Program-made: the position numbers and the translations under genes
Notes under the pieces: model-generated
The model's database searches: none
What the model saw: only the letters and a program-made list of their open reading frames with translations
What the model was told of the DNA's origin: nothing
DNA from: Microvirga zambiensis WSM3693
GTDB taxonomy: Bacteria; Pseudomonadota; Alphaproteobacteria; Rhizobiales; Beijerinckiaceae
NCBI RefSeq assembly: GCF_016735695.1
Contig: NZ_JAERQD010000008.1
Coordinates: 1 to 64,000 of the forward strand
Length of the DNA: 64,000 bases
Direction of reading: 5' to 3'
Part shown: piece by piece, positions 55,623 to 64,000 of the stretch
How positions within the stretch are numbered: position 1 is the stretch's first letter
How the letters are laid out: the number at the start of each line of letters is the position of its first letter

Positions 55623-58600
55623 ATGCCCCTTTCACTTCACGGAAGCCCAATCGATATTGCGCGTGCCACCTCGGCAAGTGAGTTGAATGTCACAGCGCTC
55701 AAAGACGGGTCTCTCGTCGCGACATGGATCGGAGATGGAGCGAATTCCGGCATCTGGGCACAGGTTCTCCACGCCGACGGCTCCGCTAAGTCAGAGCCAT
55801 TCAAGGTCAACATCGCTGATAGGGGGCTTCAGTGGGAACCCCTCGTCACCGCCCTCGCCGATGGCGGCTTTGCTATCGCCTGGCGAGACGGCGCAGACGC
55901 CGAATGGAAGATTATGGGGCGTGTCTTCCACGATACCGGCGAACCAGTAGCGGCCGATTTTGCCTTCGCGCAGGTTGAGGGTGCCACCAGATATAGTCCC
56001 TTTTCCGTCGCCGCGCTTGCCGATGGCTTTGTGGTTTCAACCGCGTCGGGGATCGTCGGCGCCAATGCTTTCTACGATCAATCGGGGATCCTTCAAGATC
56101 CCGGCCTTCGCGGTCTCCCGCCTCGACCCAACCACACCATCCTTGGCATTTCGAGCGTCACCTTTCCCAATGCCCCTTCGGGCAGCCGATTTGAAAACAA
56201 GATTGTCACGGCTGTCCACGAAATCGGCGACACATCCGACGGGATCACTTTCCACTCATACGACCTTGCCTCAGGAACCCGGTCATCATGGACTATCGAC
56301 ATCAGTGACGTAGACAATTGGACTATGAGCGCTCTCGCGGACGGGCGCCTTCTCGTCACTTGGTTAGATTACTACCACGATGGTATCGATTACGGCACGG
56401 TGATCTTCAATCATGACGGTACATCGAAGTCCTTCGAACATAGTTCTGCAACGAGCAGGCGGGATATCGCCGCTGCAGCCTTGCCGGACGGCGGCTTCGT
56501 TCTCGCATGGGAATCTGATCAAAACATAGTAACCCAGGCATATTATGCCGATGGTAGTCTGAACGAACAAATCGCGGTTCATGGAACAAGTGGCGAGCAA
56601 GTGCAGCCGACGCTCACGGTGATGCGCGACGGGCGCATCCTGGTCGGCTGGGACAATCTCGAGGGCGGAGTTCCCTCGCTGCGGGCGCAGTTCGTCGAGA
56701 CCCGCTCCGGCCCGGTCAACTGGACCGGCACCGCCGCCAACGAGGAATATGTCGGCCGGGACGATGCGGCGAGCGGAGATAACCTCGACGGCGGGGCCGG
56801 CGACGACCGCCTCTACGGCATGGCCGGCAACGATTTCCTCGACGGCTCGGATGGCGGCAACGACCGCTTCTATGGCGGCGCGGGCCGGGACACGGTCAGC
56901 TACCGCGATTCGGGTGCCGGCATCACCATCAACCTGACCACCCGCGAGAAGACCGGCGCCGCGGCGGGCGACTTCTACGACAGCATCGAGGTGATCGACG
57001 GCACCAGGCATGCCGATACCCTGATCGGCGACGGCCTCGACAACGCCTTCTGGGGCGACGATGGAGCGGATCTTCTCGAAGGCCGTGGCGCCTCCGACAC
57101 CCTCTCCGGCGGCGATGGCAACGACACGCTCGACGGAGGCGACGGCAACGACACCCTCGACGGCGGCGCCGGCAACGACCTGTTCATGGCCCACGAGACG
57201 CCCAATCCGATAGGCGTTTATGTCGGCGCCGACAGCTTCAATGGCGGGGCCGGCAATGAGGACAAGCTCGCCTATTGGAACGTCAGCAACGCCAATCAGA
57301 CCGGCATCGGCATCTTTCTGCACAATCAGAATCTGAACGCCGGCGCGGCGGCGAGCGACCGCATATCCGGGATCGAGATCATCGACGGCACGAACTACGA
57401 CGATACAATCGAGGGCGACGGCACCGGCAATGCCTTCTGGGGCGCCGATGGTAACGACACGCTCAAGGGACATGGCGGCAACGACACGCTCACCGGCGGC
57501 CTCGGCAACGACCTGCTCGAGGGCGGCGCCGACAACGACAGCCTGGAGGGCAGCGAGGGCGACGACAATCTCGACGGCGGCGCCGGCGACGACACCATCG
57601 AGGGCGGCGACGGCAACGACTACATGTCCGGTGCCTCGGGCGGCAAGGACAGCTTCAGCGGCGGGGCCGGAACCCGCGACACGGTGAGCTATCTCGGCGC
57701 GACTGCGGTCACCGTCGACCTGGACAAAGACACAGGATCGGGTGCAGCCGCGGACGACACCTATGACGGCATCGAGGTGATCAACGGCACGGTGCATGCC
57801 GACACGCTGATCGGCGACGACACGGGCAACATCTTCTGGGGTGATGACGCCAACGACACGCTCGTTGGCAATGCGGGAGACGACTCGCTCAACGGCGGCA
57901 ATGGCATCGACCGCCTGGAAGGCGGGATCGACAACGACAGTCTCATCGGCGGAGCAGGAACTGACGGCCTTTCCGGCGACGCGGGCCACGACACGCTGGA
58001 CGGCGGCACGGAAAACGACAGCCTTTCCGGCGGCACCGGCAACGACAGCCTCGAGGGAGGCGGGGGCAACGACAGCCTCTATGGCGAGGCCGACCATGAC
58101 ACGCTCAGCGGAGGCGCCGGCGACGACGGCCTCGATGGTGGCGAAGGTAATGACAGCCTTCTTGGTGGTGCCGGCAACGACGAACTCGATGGCGGCGCCG
58201 ACGGCAAAGACACCATAGCCGGCGGCAGCGGCGATGACACCTACAATGTCGATGCCACCGACATCGTGGCGGAAATCGCCGGCGAGGGCACCGACACCCT
58301 GATCGCTTACGCATCCTACGCGCTCGCCGCCGGAGCCCATGTCGAGATCCTCACAGCCACGACAGGTTCAGACAACATCGCCCTGACCGGCAACGAGATC
58401 GGCAACGTGCTCCACGGTAATCGCGGCGCCAACCGCATCGACGGCGGCGGCGGCAGCGATACGCTGGTGCTGACCGGCACGCGCGCCGATTACAATGTCA
58501 TCCTGAACTCGGACGGCTCCGTTACGCTGACCGACAAACGGCAAGCCAAGGACGGAACTGACACGATCTCGAACGTCGAGATCTTCCAGTTCTCCGACAG

Positions 58601-59414
58601 CAAGCTCAGCCTGCTTGGCCTGGTCGGCGATGTGGGCAAGATCCTCACCGGCGACGTGATTGCCGAGAACAGCGCAGCCGGCATCTCCATCGGCTCGTTC
58701 CTCGCCTCCGCAAAGACCGGCGGTCCGTTCCGCTACGATCTCATCGGCGATGCGGAGGGCCGCTTCACCATCGATGCGACGACCGGCGTGCTGAAGGTGG
58801 CCGATGGCGTCAGGCTCGATTTCGAGCAGGCGACCTCGCACACGATCACCGTGCGCATGACCGATGCCGGCGGCACCAGCACGACCAAGACCCTCACCAT
58901 CCTGGTGCAGGACGTGCTCGACGAGCGCGCCTTCGGCAGCGCCGGCGCCGACGGCATGCGCGGCGGCGCCGGGCAGGATTACTTCTCGAGCCTTGCCGGC
59001 AACGACTGGATCGAGGCCGGACTCGGCAACGACACGCTCATTGGAGGTCTCGGCAAGGACGTGCTCACCGGTGGTTTGGGCAAGGACATCTTCGTGTTCG
59101 ACACCAAGGCCAACAAGGCGACGAACCTCGACCAGATCGCCGATTTCGAGGTCAAGGACGACACGATCTGGCTCGACAATGCGGTGTTCAGGAAACTCGG
59201 CAAGAAGGGCTCGGACGTGAAGCCCGCGAAGCTGAACAAGGAGTTCCTGGTCGTCGGGGACAAGGCCAAGGAGAAGGACGACTACCTGATCTACAACAAG
59301 AAGAAGGGCGTGCTGTATTACGACGCCGACGGCTCGGGTCGGGGCAAGGCGGTCGAGATCGCAACGCTGAAGAAGAGCCTCAAGATGACCGCCGCAGACT
59401 TCTTCGTCATCTGA
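55623..59414 (+). CDS. Large RTX calcium-binding secreted protein
   Basis: A 1263-residue acidic protein without a signal peptide. Residues 1-360 form about seven weak propeller-like repeats with the core ALADGGFxxxW. Residues of about 375-905 hold several blocks of GGxGxDxLxGG-type calcium-binding nonapeptides, interrupted three times by a similar segment (IEVIDGTxHADTLIGD...FWGDD). A cadherin-like domain (residues ~1020-1100) and a final RTX block with a serralysin-type C-terminus follow (LTGGLGKDIFVFDT...IADFEVKDDTIWL). Type I secretion is the expected export route, but no HlyB/HlyD/TolC genes are near. GAGGA is eight bases before the ATG. The function (adhesion, surface layer or matrix) is not deducible. 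Confidence 0.9.
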   Translation: MPLSLHGSPIDIARATSASELNVTALKDGSLVATWIGDGANSGIWAQVLHADGSAKSEPFKVNIADRGLQWEPLVTALADGGFAIAWRDGADAEWKIMGRVFHDTGEPVAADFAFAQVEGATRYSPFSVAALADGFVVSTASGIVGANAFYDQSGILQDPGLRGLPPRPNHTILGISSVTFPNAPSGSRFENKIVTAVHEIGDTSDGITFHSYDLASGTRSSWTIDISDVDNWTMSALADGRLLVTWLDYYHDGIDYGTVIFNHDGTSKSFEHSSATSRRDIAAAALPDGGFVLAWESDQNIVTQAYYADGSLNEQIAVHGTSGEQVQPTLTVMRDGRILVGWDNLEGGVPSLRAQFVETRSGPVNWTGTAANEEYVGRDDAASGDNLDGGAGDDRLYGMAGNDFLDGSDGGNDRFYGGAGRDTVSYRDSGAGITINLTTREKTGAAAGDFYDSIEVIDGTRHADTLIGDGLDNAFWGDDGADLLEGRGASDTLSGGDGNDTLDGGDGNDTLDGGAGNDLFMAHETPNPIGVYVGADSFNGGAGNEDKLAYWNVSNANQTGIGIFLHNQNLNAGAAASDRISGIEIIDGTNYDDTIEGDGTGNAFWGADGNDTLKGHGGNDTLTGGLGNDLLEGGADNDSLEGSEGDDNLDGGAGDDTIEGGDGNDYMSGASGGKDSFSGGAGTRDTVSYLGATAVTVDLDKDTGSGAAADDTYDGIEVINGTVHADTLIGDDTGNIFWGDDANDTLVGNAGDDSLNGGNGIDRLEGGIDNDSLIGGAGTDGLSGDAGHDTLDGGTENDSLSGGTGNDSLEGGGGNDSLYGEADHDTLSGGAGDDGLDGGEGNDSLLGGAGNDELDGGADGKDTIAGGSGDDTYNVDATDIVAEIAGEGTDTLIAYASYALAAGAHVEILTATTGSDNIALTGNEIGNVLHGNRGANRIDGGGGSDTLVLTGTRADYNVILNSDGSVTLTDKRQAKDGTDTISNVEIFQFSDSKLSLLGLVGDVGKILTGDVIAENSAAGISIGSFLASAKTGGPFRYDLIGDAEGRFTIDATTGVLKVADGVRLDFEQATSHTITVRMTDAGGTSTTKTLTILVQDVLDERAFGSAGADGMRGGAGQDYFSSLAGNDWIEAGLGNDTLIGGLGKDVLTGGLGKDIFVFDTKANKATNLDQIADFEVKDDTIWLDNAVFRKLGKKGSDVKPAKLNKEFLVVGDKAKEKDDYLIYNKKKGVLYYDADGSGRGKAVEIATLKKSLKMTAADFFVI

Positions 59415-59808
59415 GCCGAGCATCGGGACAGTGACTTAAGTTCGAGCTCCGAGGGAGGCCGGCCCGCCGTCATTCCAGGACCGCGCCGCAGGCGGAAAAC
59501 CCCATAGCCACCGACGGCTCAAGAAGAGGTGAGCAGCGTTGTGCCTCTTTCTGCAAGGCTGGCGGTTATGGTTTCCGGGCTCGCCTGCGGCGCCCCGGAA
59601 TGACACCCACCACCGTCATTCCGGGGCCGCTTAAGCGGAGCCCGGAAACCATAGCCACTGACGGCTCAAGAAAGGGCGAACCGCGTTACCCCTCTTTGCA
59701 TCGTGGAGCGGCTATGGATTTTCTCGCCCGCGACGCCCCGGAATGAATGCATCTGACCCGAAGGTGGATCCGCTTCATTGACGTGGCTTTCCGGGTCGAC
59801 CCGATGCG
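59415..59808. repeat. Intergenic region with two family C repeats and one family F repeat
   Basis: Two adjacent family C palindromes (59468-59606 and 59613-59747) share the arms CCGTCATTCC and GGAATGA, inner CGGAAACCATAGCC, and a near-identical core (GACGGCTCAAGAA). A family F variant at 59755-59810 (GGATCC...GACCCGATGCGCT) runs into the eipB stop. Together they fill the whole gap between the convergent RTX and eipB genes; no coding sequence is seen. Confidence 0.8.
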
Positions 59809-60645
59809 CTAGCGTTCGCAGGCGCTGGGCTGCTGAACGTCGAGGGATTTCAGCTCGCCGCGCAGGGCGAAATCGCCGTAATCGAGCTTCAGGTCGCGGC
59901 TGACGCCGTTCTCGTAGAGCTCGAACGAGATCCTGTAGACGGGCATGCGATCGCCCTGCCCGCCCTCGAAATAGCTGATGGTGACGGGCCAGCGCGCCTG
60001 GGAGGCAAGCTGCTGCCTCGCCGGATCCTCGACCGATGCCAGAGCCGCTCCGGGCTCGATCCGGCGCCCGATGAGGCCCAGCGTGTCGTAGACCTTGTCG
60101 CCCTTGTTCGAGCCGTCATAGACCCGGATGGAGAGGGTCGTGTCGCCCCGTCGGCCGGCCTCGATCAGGCGCTTGAGGTGCTCGGTCGGGAATACGGTCT
60201 CGCCGGTCGAACCGAAAACGGTCTTCTTCGGCTGTTTCAGGTCGACGTTCAGGTCGCCCTGCGCCGTGAGCTTGGCATCGCCGTCGACCTCGCCGTCCTT
60301 GATCATCCCCTGACGGAACGACGTGGACTTGAAGTGCATCGAGCGCCCATCGCCGGTCTCGTAGGTCGCCGTCTGGATGTCGAGGGTGTTGGAACCCGTC
60401 TCGGTGCTGTTGAGAATCGTGACCTGACGGTACTTGAGAGTGTAGCCGTCGCAGGCATCGCCACCGAATTCCATGGCGATGCGCCCCCTCGCGTTGTCGA
60501 CCCCGTTGGAGCCGCCCGAGCGCATGAGGGAAAGATCGTAGACGGCTCTATGGGGAGCCAGTTGAACCGGGGACTTGGCCGCTTCCGCGAAGGCCGGCGA
60601 CAAAAGGGCGATGGACAGGCCAGTGGCCGCAGCAAGCAAACGCAT
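59809..60645 (-). CDS. eipB: EipB-family cell-envelope integrity protein (DUF1849)
   Basis: A 278-residue periplasmic protein with a signal peptide (MRLLAAATGLSIALLSPAFAEA). The pattern LAPHRAVYDLSLMRSG at the mature start and FGGDACDGY are EipB hallmarks, and the last cysteine in the terminal SACER pairs with the cysteine of GGDACDG in the known disulfide of Brucella EipB. EipB forms a beta-spiral that supports the outer envelope and is conserved in Hyphomicrobiales. Start 60645 has GGGAGAAG just upstream. The stop codon abuts a family F repeat. It is divergent from ridA. Confidence 0.9.
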   Translation of the reverse strand: MRLLAAATGLSIALLSPAFAEAAKSPVQLAPHRAVYDLSLMRSGGSNGVDNARGRIAMEFGGDACDGYTLKYRQVTILNSTETGSNTLDIQTATYETGDGRSMHFKSTSFRQGMIKDGEVDGDAKLTAQGDLNVDLKQPKKTVFGSTGETVFPTEHLKRLIEAGRRGDTTLSIRVYDGSNKGDKVYDTLGLIGRRIEPGAALASVEDPARQQLASQARWPVTISYFEGGQGDRMPVYRISFELYENGVSRDLKLDYGDFALRGELKSLDVQQPSACER

Positions 60646-60770
60646 ATCTTCTCCCGATCCCACCCATTGCAGGATATGATCGTCCTGCGGACAGAGCAAT
60701 GTTCCTGCTTGCGTCCTTCCGGCTCATCCGCCACTACTCCGTCCGGATGATGTCACGCATCGAGGCTTCC

Positions 60771-61241
60771 ATGAGCGCAGTCGACACGAAACTCAAGTCG
60801 CTGGGAATCACCCTGCCGACCCCGGCCGCACCGGTCGCGAACTATGTTCCCTTCGTCCGCACCGGCAATCTGATCGTTATCTCCGGCCAGCTCTGCCTCG
60901 GCCTCGACGGAAAGATGGCAGATGCCCACAAGGGCAAGCTCGGTGCGGAAGTCTCGCCCGAGGTAGGCAAGGAAGCGGCGCGGCTTTGCGCGATCAACCT
61001 CCTTGCGCAGCTGAAGGCGGCCGTCGGCGATCTCGACCGGGTCACCCGCTGCGTCCGTCTCGGCGGCTTCATCAATGCGGTCCCGACCTTCGCAGCCCTT
61101 GCGCCCGTGATGAACGGCGCCTCGGACCTGATGGTCGAGGCTCTCGGAGAAGCAGGCCGCCATGCCCGCTCCACCGTCGGCGTCGCGGAATTGCCGCTCG
61201 ATGCCTGCGTCGAAGTCGAAGGGATGTTTGAAGTCAAATGA
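60771..61241 (+). CDS. RidA/YjgF-family protein
   Basis: A 156-residue member of the RidA family, somewhat longer than the 130-residue core form. Seen: NYVPFVRTGNLIVISGQLCLGLDGK, the middle LARLCAINLLAQLKAAVGDLDRVTRCVRLGGFIN-like run, and the active-site arginine in RHARSTVGVAELPLDACVEVEGMF. RidA enzymes hydrolyse reactive enamine or imine intermediates released by PLP enzymes. It starts at ATG 60771 with GAGG upstream, and its stop overlaps the GDPD start as ATGA. It belongs to the DUF1-like YjgF/Rid2-7 types rather than the archetypal RidA. Confidence 0.88.
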   Translation: MSAVDTKLKSLGITLPTPAAPVANYVPFVRTGNLIVISGQLCLGLDGKMADAHKGKLGAEVSPEVGKEAARLCAINLLAQLKAAVGDLDRVTRCVRLGGFINAVPTFAALAPVMNGASDLMVEALGEAGRHARSTVGVAELPLDACVEVEGMFEVK

Positions 61242-61990
61242 GCACCCCGAGCTGGCTCGTCGCGAAGCCCATCGCCCATCGCGGCCTCCATAACAAAGCC
61301 GAAGGCATCATCGAGAACACGGTCTCGGCCGCACAAGCCGCCATCGCGCGCGGCTTTCCCATTGAGCTCGACGTGCAGCTGACCGGCGACGATGAGGCCA
61401 TCGTCTTCCACGATTTCGAGCTCGACCGGCTCACCGGCCAGACCGGCCTCGTGGCCGAGCGCAAGCTCTCGGACTTGAGCGCCATCGAGATTGCAGGCGC
61501 CAGGGGCGGCGATAAAATCCCCTCGTTCAAGGATTATCTCGGCACCATCGCCGGGCGCACGCCCCTCGTCATCGAGGTCAAGAGCAAGTTCAACGGCGAC
61601 ATGCGCCTGACGAAGCGGGTGATCGAGGTCCTCAAGGATTATCAGGGCCCCTTCGTGGTCAAATCCTTCGATCCGGACATCGTGGCCTATCTGCGCGAGA
61701 AAGCGCCGAACATTACGCGCGGCTTCATCGGCGAGCTGGAATACGCTTCCAAGTCGGACGGCTTCCTGCCGCCCGAGCAGAAGCACCGGATGGCGAACCT
61801 GCTGCATTTTTCGGAGACGCAGCCGCATTTCCTGTCCTGGCGCGTCAAGGACATTCCCTGCGCCTCGACCTATCTCAGCAGGCTCATGGGCCATGTTCCC
61901 GTGATGACCTGGACCGTGCGCAACCCGGAAGACCGCGCCCGCGCCGAAAAGCACGCCGACCAGATGGTGTTCGAGGGATTCATTCCCTGA
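61238..61990 (+). CDS. Glycerophosphodiester phosphodiesterase family protein
   Basis: A 250-residue TIM-barrel phosphodiesterase. The catalytic motif is AHRGLHN (His14), then IELDVQLTGDDEAIVFHD, which supplies Glu and Asp for metal binding and the second histidine. No signal peptide is seen, so it acts in the cytosol. It hydrolyses glycerophosphodiesters to glycerol-3-phosphate. The start overlaps the ridA stop by four bases. The joint ridA-GDPD-acyltransferase order occurs in other Hyphomicrobiales. Confidence 0.9.
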   Translation: MSTPSWLVAKPIAHRGLHNKAEGIIENTVSAAQAAIARGFPIELDVQLTGDDEAIVFHDFELDRLTGQTGLVAERKLSDLSAIEIAGARGGDKIPSFKDYLGTIAGRTPLVIEVKSKFNGDMRLTKRVIEVLKDYQGPFVVKSFDPDIVAYLREKAPNITRGFIGELEYASKSDGFLPPEQKHRMANLLHFSETQPHFLSWRVKDIPCASTYLSRLMGHVPVMTWTVRNPEDRARAEKHADQMVFEGFIP

Positions 61991-61999
61991 TCAACCCGG

Positions 62000-62103
62000 C
62001 TGTCATCCCCGCGAAGGCGGGGATCCCTAACCGCTGACGGTGCTAGCTAAAGTGCTGTCGCGGTTATGGATCCCGGGCTCCGCCGCGCGGCCCCGGGATG
62101 ACA
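62000..62103. repeat. Family C palindromic repeat
   Basis: CTGTCATCCCCGCGAAGGCGGGGATCC at the left and GGCCCCGGGATGACA at the right, with CCCTAACCGC and GCGGTTATGG between. It starts nine bases after the GDPD stop. Compared with the other copies the terminal hairpin has been replaced by CCCCGC/GCGGGG. Confidence 0.75.
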
Positions 62104-62188
62104 AAGCAGCACGCCTGACCAGGCCGATATTGCCAGGTCCCCACCGAGCCCCTAGCTCTAGAACCGAACGGCGGGGTCCTTCCACTCG

Positions 62189-63364
62189 GTGACAATCCAA
62201 GTCAAAATTGCCCAAGGCCTTAAGGCGGTCCCTGCCGCCGATTGGGATGCCTGCGCGCTCGGTCCGGGCTCGGGTGATGACGATCCGTTCAATCCCTTCG
62301 TCTCGCACGCCTTCCTCTCCTCTCTCGAAGATTCGGGCTGCGTCGGCGCGAAGACCGGCTGGTCTCCGGTGCATGTCCTGGTCGAGGACGAGACGGAAAA
62401 GATTCTGGGCGCCGTGCCTTGCTATCTCAAGTCCCATTCCATGGGCGAGTATGTCTTCGACCATTCCTGGGCCGATGCCTATACCCGTGCCGGCGGCCAT
62501 TACTACCCGAAGCTTCAGGTCTCGGTGCCGTTCACGCCCGTGACGGGTCCGCGCCTCCTGGTTCCGGACGGCGCGCGCGCTTCCGAGATCCGCTCCTATG
62601 CGATCGCCGGATTGCGGGCGCTGCGGGAGCAGGTCGGCGCCTCCTCGATCCACGCCACGTTTCTGCAACAGGACGACCTCGACGCGTTCGGTGCCGAAGG
62701 ATTCCTGCGGCGCGACGACCGGCAGTTCCACTGGTTCAACGACGGCTACGAAAGCTTCGACGATTTTCTTGCAGCGCTGGCCTCGCGCAAGCGCAAGGCG
62801 ATCCGGCGCGAGCGCCGCGACGCGCTGGCGGATGGCGTCTCCATCGAATGGGTCACGGGACGCGACATCACCGAGGCCCATTGGGACGCGTTCTTCGCCT
62901 TCTACATGGATACGGGTTCGCGCAAATGGGGGCGGCCCTATCTCAATCGCCTCTTCTTCTCGCTGATTGGCGAGCGCATGGCGGAGCGCGTGCTTCTCGT
63001 GATGGCGAAGCGCGAGGGCCGCTACATCGCCGGTGCGATCAACCTCATCGGCGACAGGCGGCTTTACGGCCGCAACTGGGGCTGCATCGAGGATCGCCCC
63101 TTCCTGCATTTCGAGGTCTGCTACTATCAGGCCATCGATTTCGCCATCGCCCGCGGTCTCGACCGTGTCGAGGCTGGGGCGCAGGGCGAGCACAAGCTCG
63201 CGCGCGGCTATCGGCCGGTGATCACGTCCTCAGCCCACGACATCGCCGATCCGTCCCTGCGACGGGCGGTACAGGCTTATCTCGAACAGGAGCGCCTCTA
63301 TGTGTCGGAGGCTGCGGATGAACTGGCCGAGGCTACGCCGTTCAGGCAGCGCGACGAGGATTGA
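62189..63364 (+). CDS. DUF482/GNAT-fold acyltransferase (FemAB-like)
   Basis: A 391-residue protein. The N-terminus reads WDACALGPGSGDDDPFNPFVSHAFLSSLEDSGCVG, the DUF482 pattern, followed by LGAVPCYLKSHSMGEYVFDHSWADAY and later DFLAALASRKRKAIRRERRDAL and FYMDTGSRKWGRPYL. It is a GNAT/FemAB-like fold and was labelled peptidoglycan-related in databases, but its substrate is unknown. It starts with GTG 62189. It is the third gene of the ridA-GDPD group, separated by a 198-base gap with a repeat. Confidence 0.85.
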   Translation: MTIQVKIAQGLKAVPAADWDACALGPGSGDDDPFNPFVSHAFLSSLEDSGCVGAKTGWSPVHVLVEDETEKILGAVPCYLKSHSMGEYVFDHSWADAYTRAGGHYYPKLQVSVPFTPVTGPRLLVPDGARASEIRSYAIAGLRALREQVGASSIHATFLQQDDLDAFGAEGFLRRDDRQFHWFNDGYESFDDFLAALASRKRKAIRRERRDALADGVSIEWVTGRDITEAHWDAFFAFYMDTGSRKWGRPYLNRLFFSLIGERMAERVLLVMAKREGRYIAGAINLIGDRRLYGRNWGCIEDRPFLHFEVCYYQAIDFAIARGLDRVEAGAQGEHKLARGYRPVITSSAHDIADPSLRRAVQAYLEQERLYVSEAADELAEATPFRQRDED

Positions 63365-63376
63365 TATCAGGGAGCC

Positions 63377-63437
63377 TAGAGCTCGTTCGACGCATTTTTG
63401 ACGGCGAACCGGATCCACTTCGCCGAAAAATGCTCTA
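63377..63437. repeat. Family F palindromic repeat abutting a stop codon
   Basis: CTAGAGCTCGTTCGACGCATTTTTGACGG at the left and CCGAAAAATGCTCTAG at the right, with GGCGAA/TTCGCC pairing and CGGATCC in the middle. Its right end supplies the TAG stop of the FMN reductase gene. A T-run on both strands makes it a probable bidirectional terminator between convergent genes. Confidence 0.75.
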
Positions 63438-63998
63438 GGCGTCCCGCTGCTTACGCACATAGGCGACGAAGCCTTCGAGGTATTTCCTGAGCTGCTCCTC
63501 GATCTTCTGCTCCGCGATCGTCCCGTCCTCGTTGAAGACGGTCCCCGCTCGCGACACCATCAGCCGCCCCTCGGCCCAGAAATCGGCTCTGAGCGTTCGC
63601 AGGACCGGCAGCCACGCATTCTGCGACAGGATCGTGCCGAAATTGCCCGGCGAAGCGCCGATCAATGCAACGGGCTTGCTTCCGAAGACTCGTTTGATGT
63701 CCGAATCCGGCCGGGAGAGCCAGTCGATGGCGTTCTTGAACACTCCGGGAATCGAGTTGTTGTATTCGGGAGTGACGAGAAGCAGACCGTCCGCGGCCGC
63801 GATGGCGTCCTTCAAGTCCGCGACCCTCTCCGGAATCCCCTGCTCGACCTCGACGTCGGCGTCATAGAGCGGAATGCCGTGGATGGTTTCGACGACGAGC
63901 TCGGCATCCTCAGGCATCAGGCCGGCCGCAACGCGAAGCAAAGCGGTGTTGAATGAGGCCTTGCGCAGGCTTCCCGAGATCCCGATCAGCTTCGTCAC
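63435..63998 (-). CDS. NADPH-dependent FMN reductase
   Basis: A 187-residue flavodoxin-fold enzyme. The FMN phosphate loop is GSLRKASFNTALL (about residues 9-21) and the second FMN site is VTPEYNNSIPGVFKNAIDWLSRP near residue 76. It reduces FMN or quinones with NAD(P)H, as in the chromate-reductase-like family. The start GTG at 63998 lies at the very edge of the window, so an upstream start cannot be fully excluded and its promoter is outside. It is convergent with the DUF482 gene. Confidence 0.9.
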   Translation of the reverse strand: MTKLIGISGSLRKASFNTALLRVAAGLMPEDAELVVETIHGIPLYDADVEVEQGIPERVADLKDAIAAADGLLLVTPEYNNSIPGVFKNAIDWLSRPDSDIKRVFGSKPVALIGASPGNFGTILSQNAWLPVLRTLRADFWAEGRLMVSRAGTVFNEDGTIAEQKIEEQLRKYLEGFVAYVRKQRDA

Positions 63999-64000
63999 GA

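Noticed and set aside
56750-58230. The regular GGCGGCAACGAC-type DNA repeats as a CRISPR array or satellite
   Set aside because: They are in frame, encode RTX nonapeptides and have no fixed repeat-spacer pattern.
54321-59414. One giant open frame of 1697 codons running through dinB into the RTX gene
   Set aside because: The part before 55623 lies in a shadow frame of dinB, with arginine/proline-rich low-complexity sequence. The RTX protein has a good ribosome site at 55623, and dinB is intact in its own frame.

Overview
The window is GC-rich, densely coded DNA. It carries housekeeping genes of an alphaproteobacterium of the order Hyphomicrobiales (Rhizobiales), and I take it to be chromosomal. 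The evidence for this placement is gene content and order: divK, DUF3572 and a zinc-ribbon dinB; rpmG, a NUDIX gene, DUF983, rnr, parE and topA; a pyrB-pyrC-plsY-dprA operon; an EipB-type envelope protein; and a LexA box of the alphaproteobacterial form (GTTC-N7-GTTC). The style of the interspersed palindromic repeats suggests a Methylobacteriaceae or Microvirga-like relative, but the genus is a guess. I found no tRNA, rRNA, CRISPR array, transposase or phage gene.

Layout. At 1-70 the edge holds a LexA-flanked sigma70 promoter firing leftward out of the window. At 0.4-13.5 kb are mostly transport and envelope genes: an Excalibur-domain protein, a MocR regulator divergent from an EamA exporter, an ABC exporter, yfgM-like plus der, NnrU, a TRAP transporter without its binding protein, an NhaD-like antiporter and a secreted protein. 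At 13.5-19.1 kb is the GMP branch (guaB, guaA) with an RsmB-type methyltransferase, a MAPEG protein and a small ArsC-like reductase. At 19.3-26.5 kb are an MFS exporter, a dienelactone hydrolase, a sugar dehydrogenase, ppx-rlmE and an aminotransferase. At 26.7-29.5 kb is the complete EF-P lysylation set (efp divergent from epmA-epmB). At 30.3-36.2 kb are arfB, an AEC carrier and the leftward pyrB-pyrC-plsY-dprA operon, whose PyrC lacks the metal-binding HxH. At 36.5-48.5 kb are an AidB-like dehydrogenase, topA-mgtC, parE, rnr, DUF983, NUDIX and rpmG. At 48.6-55.5 kb are a Gly/Tyr-rich secreted protein, a zinc-ribbon microprotein, a FUSC protein, adenine deaminase, an unannotated small-RNA candidate, divK, DUF3572 and dinB. 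At 55.6-59.4 kb is a 1263-residue RTX protein. At 59.8-64 kb are eipB, ridA-GDPD, a DUF482-type acyltransferase and an FMN reductase.

How parts work together. guaB and guaA make GMP, EpmA and EpmB modify EF-P, and PyrB with its PyrC-like partner starts pyrimidine synthesis. TopA, ParE and DinB serve DNA, and Rnr, RsmB, RlmE, ArfB and rpmG serve RNA and the ribosome. Many intergenic gaps are filled with palindromic repeats of at least seven families, and one family directly abuts stop codons and probably acts as terminators.

The strongest candidates for something undescribed are four. The first is the small RNA at about 53126-53306, which has a strong hairpin presenting CCUCCU and its own terminator. 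The second is a tandem ATGAGCGAACC repeat at the dinB start. The third is the mosaic RTX protein with three 130-residue supermodules. The fourth is a terminator upstream of rnr with no gene to terminate. No complete novel multi-gene system is evident.
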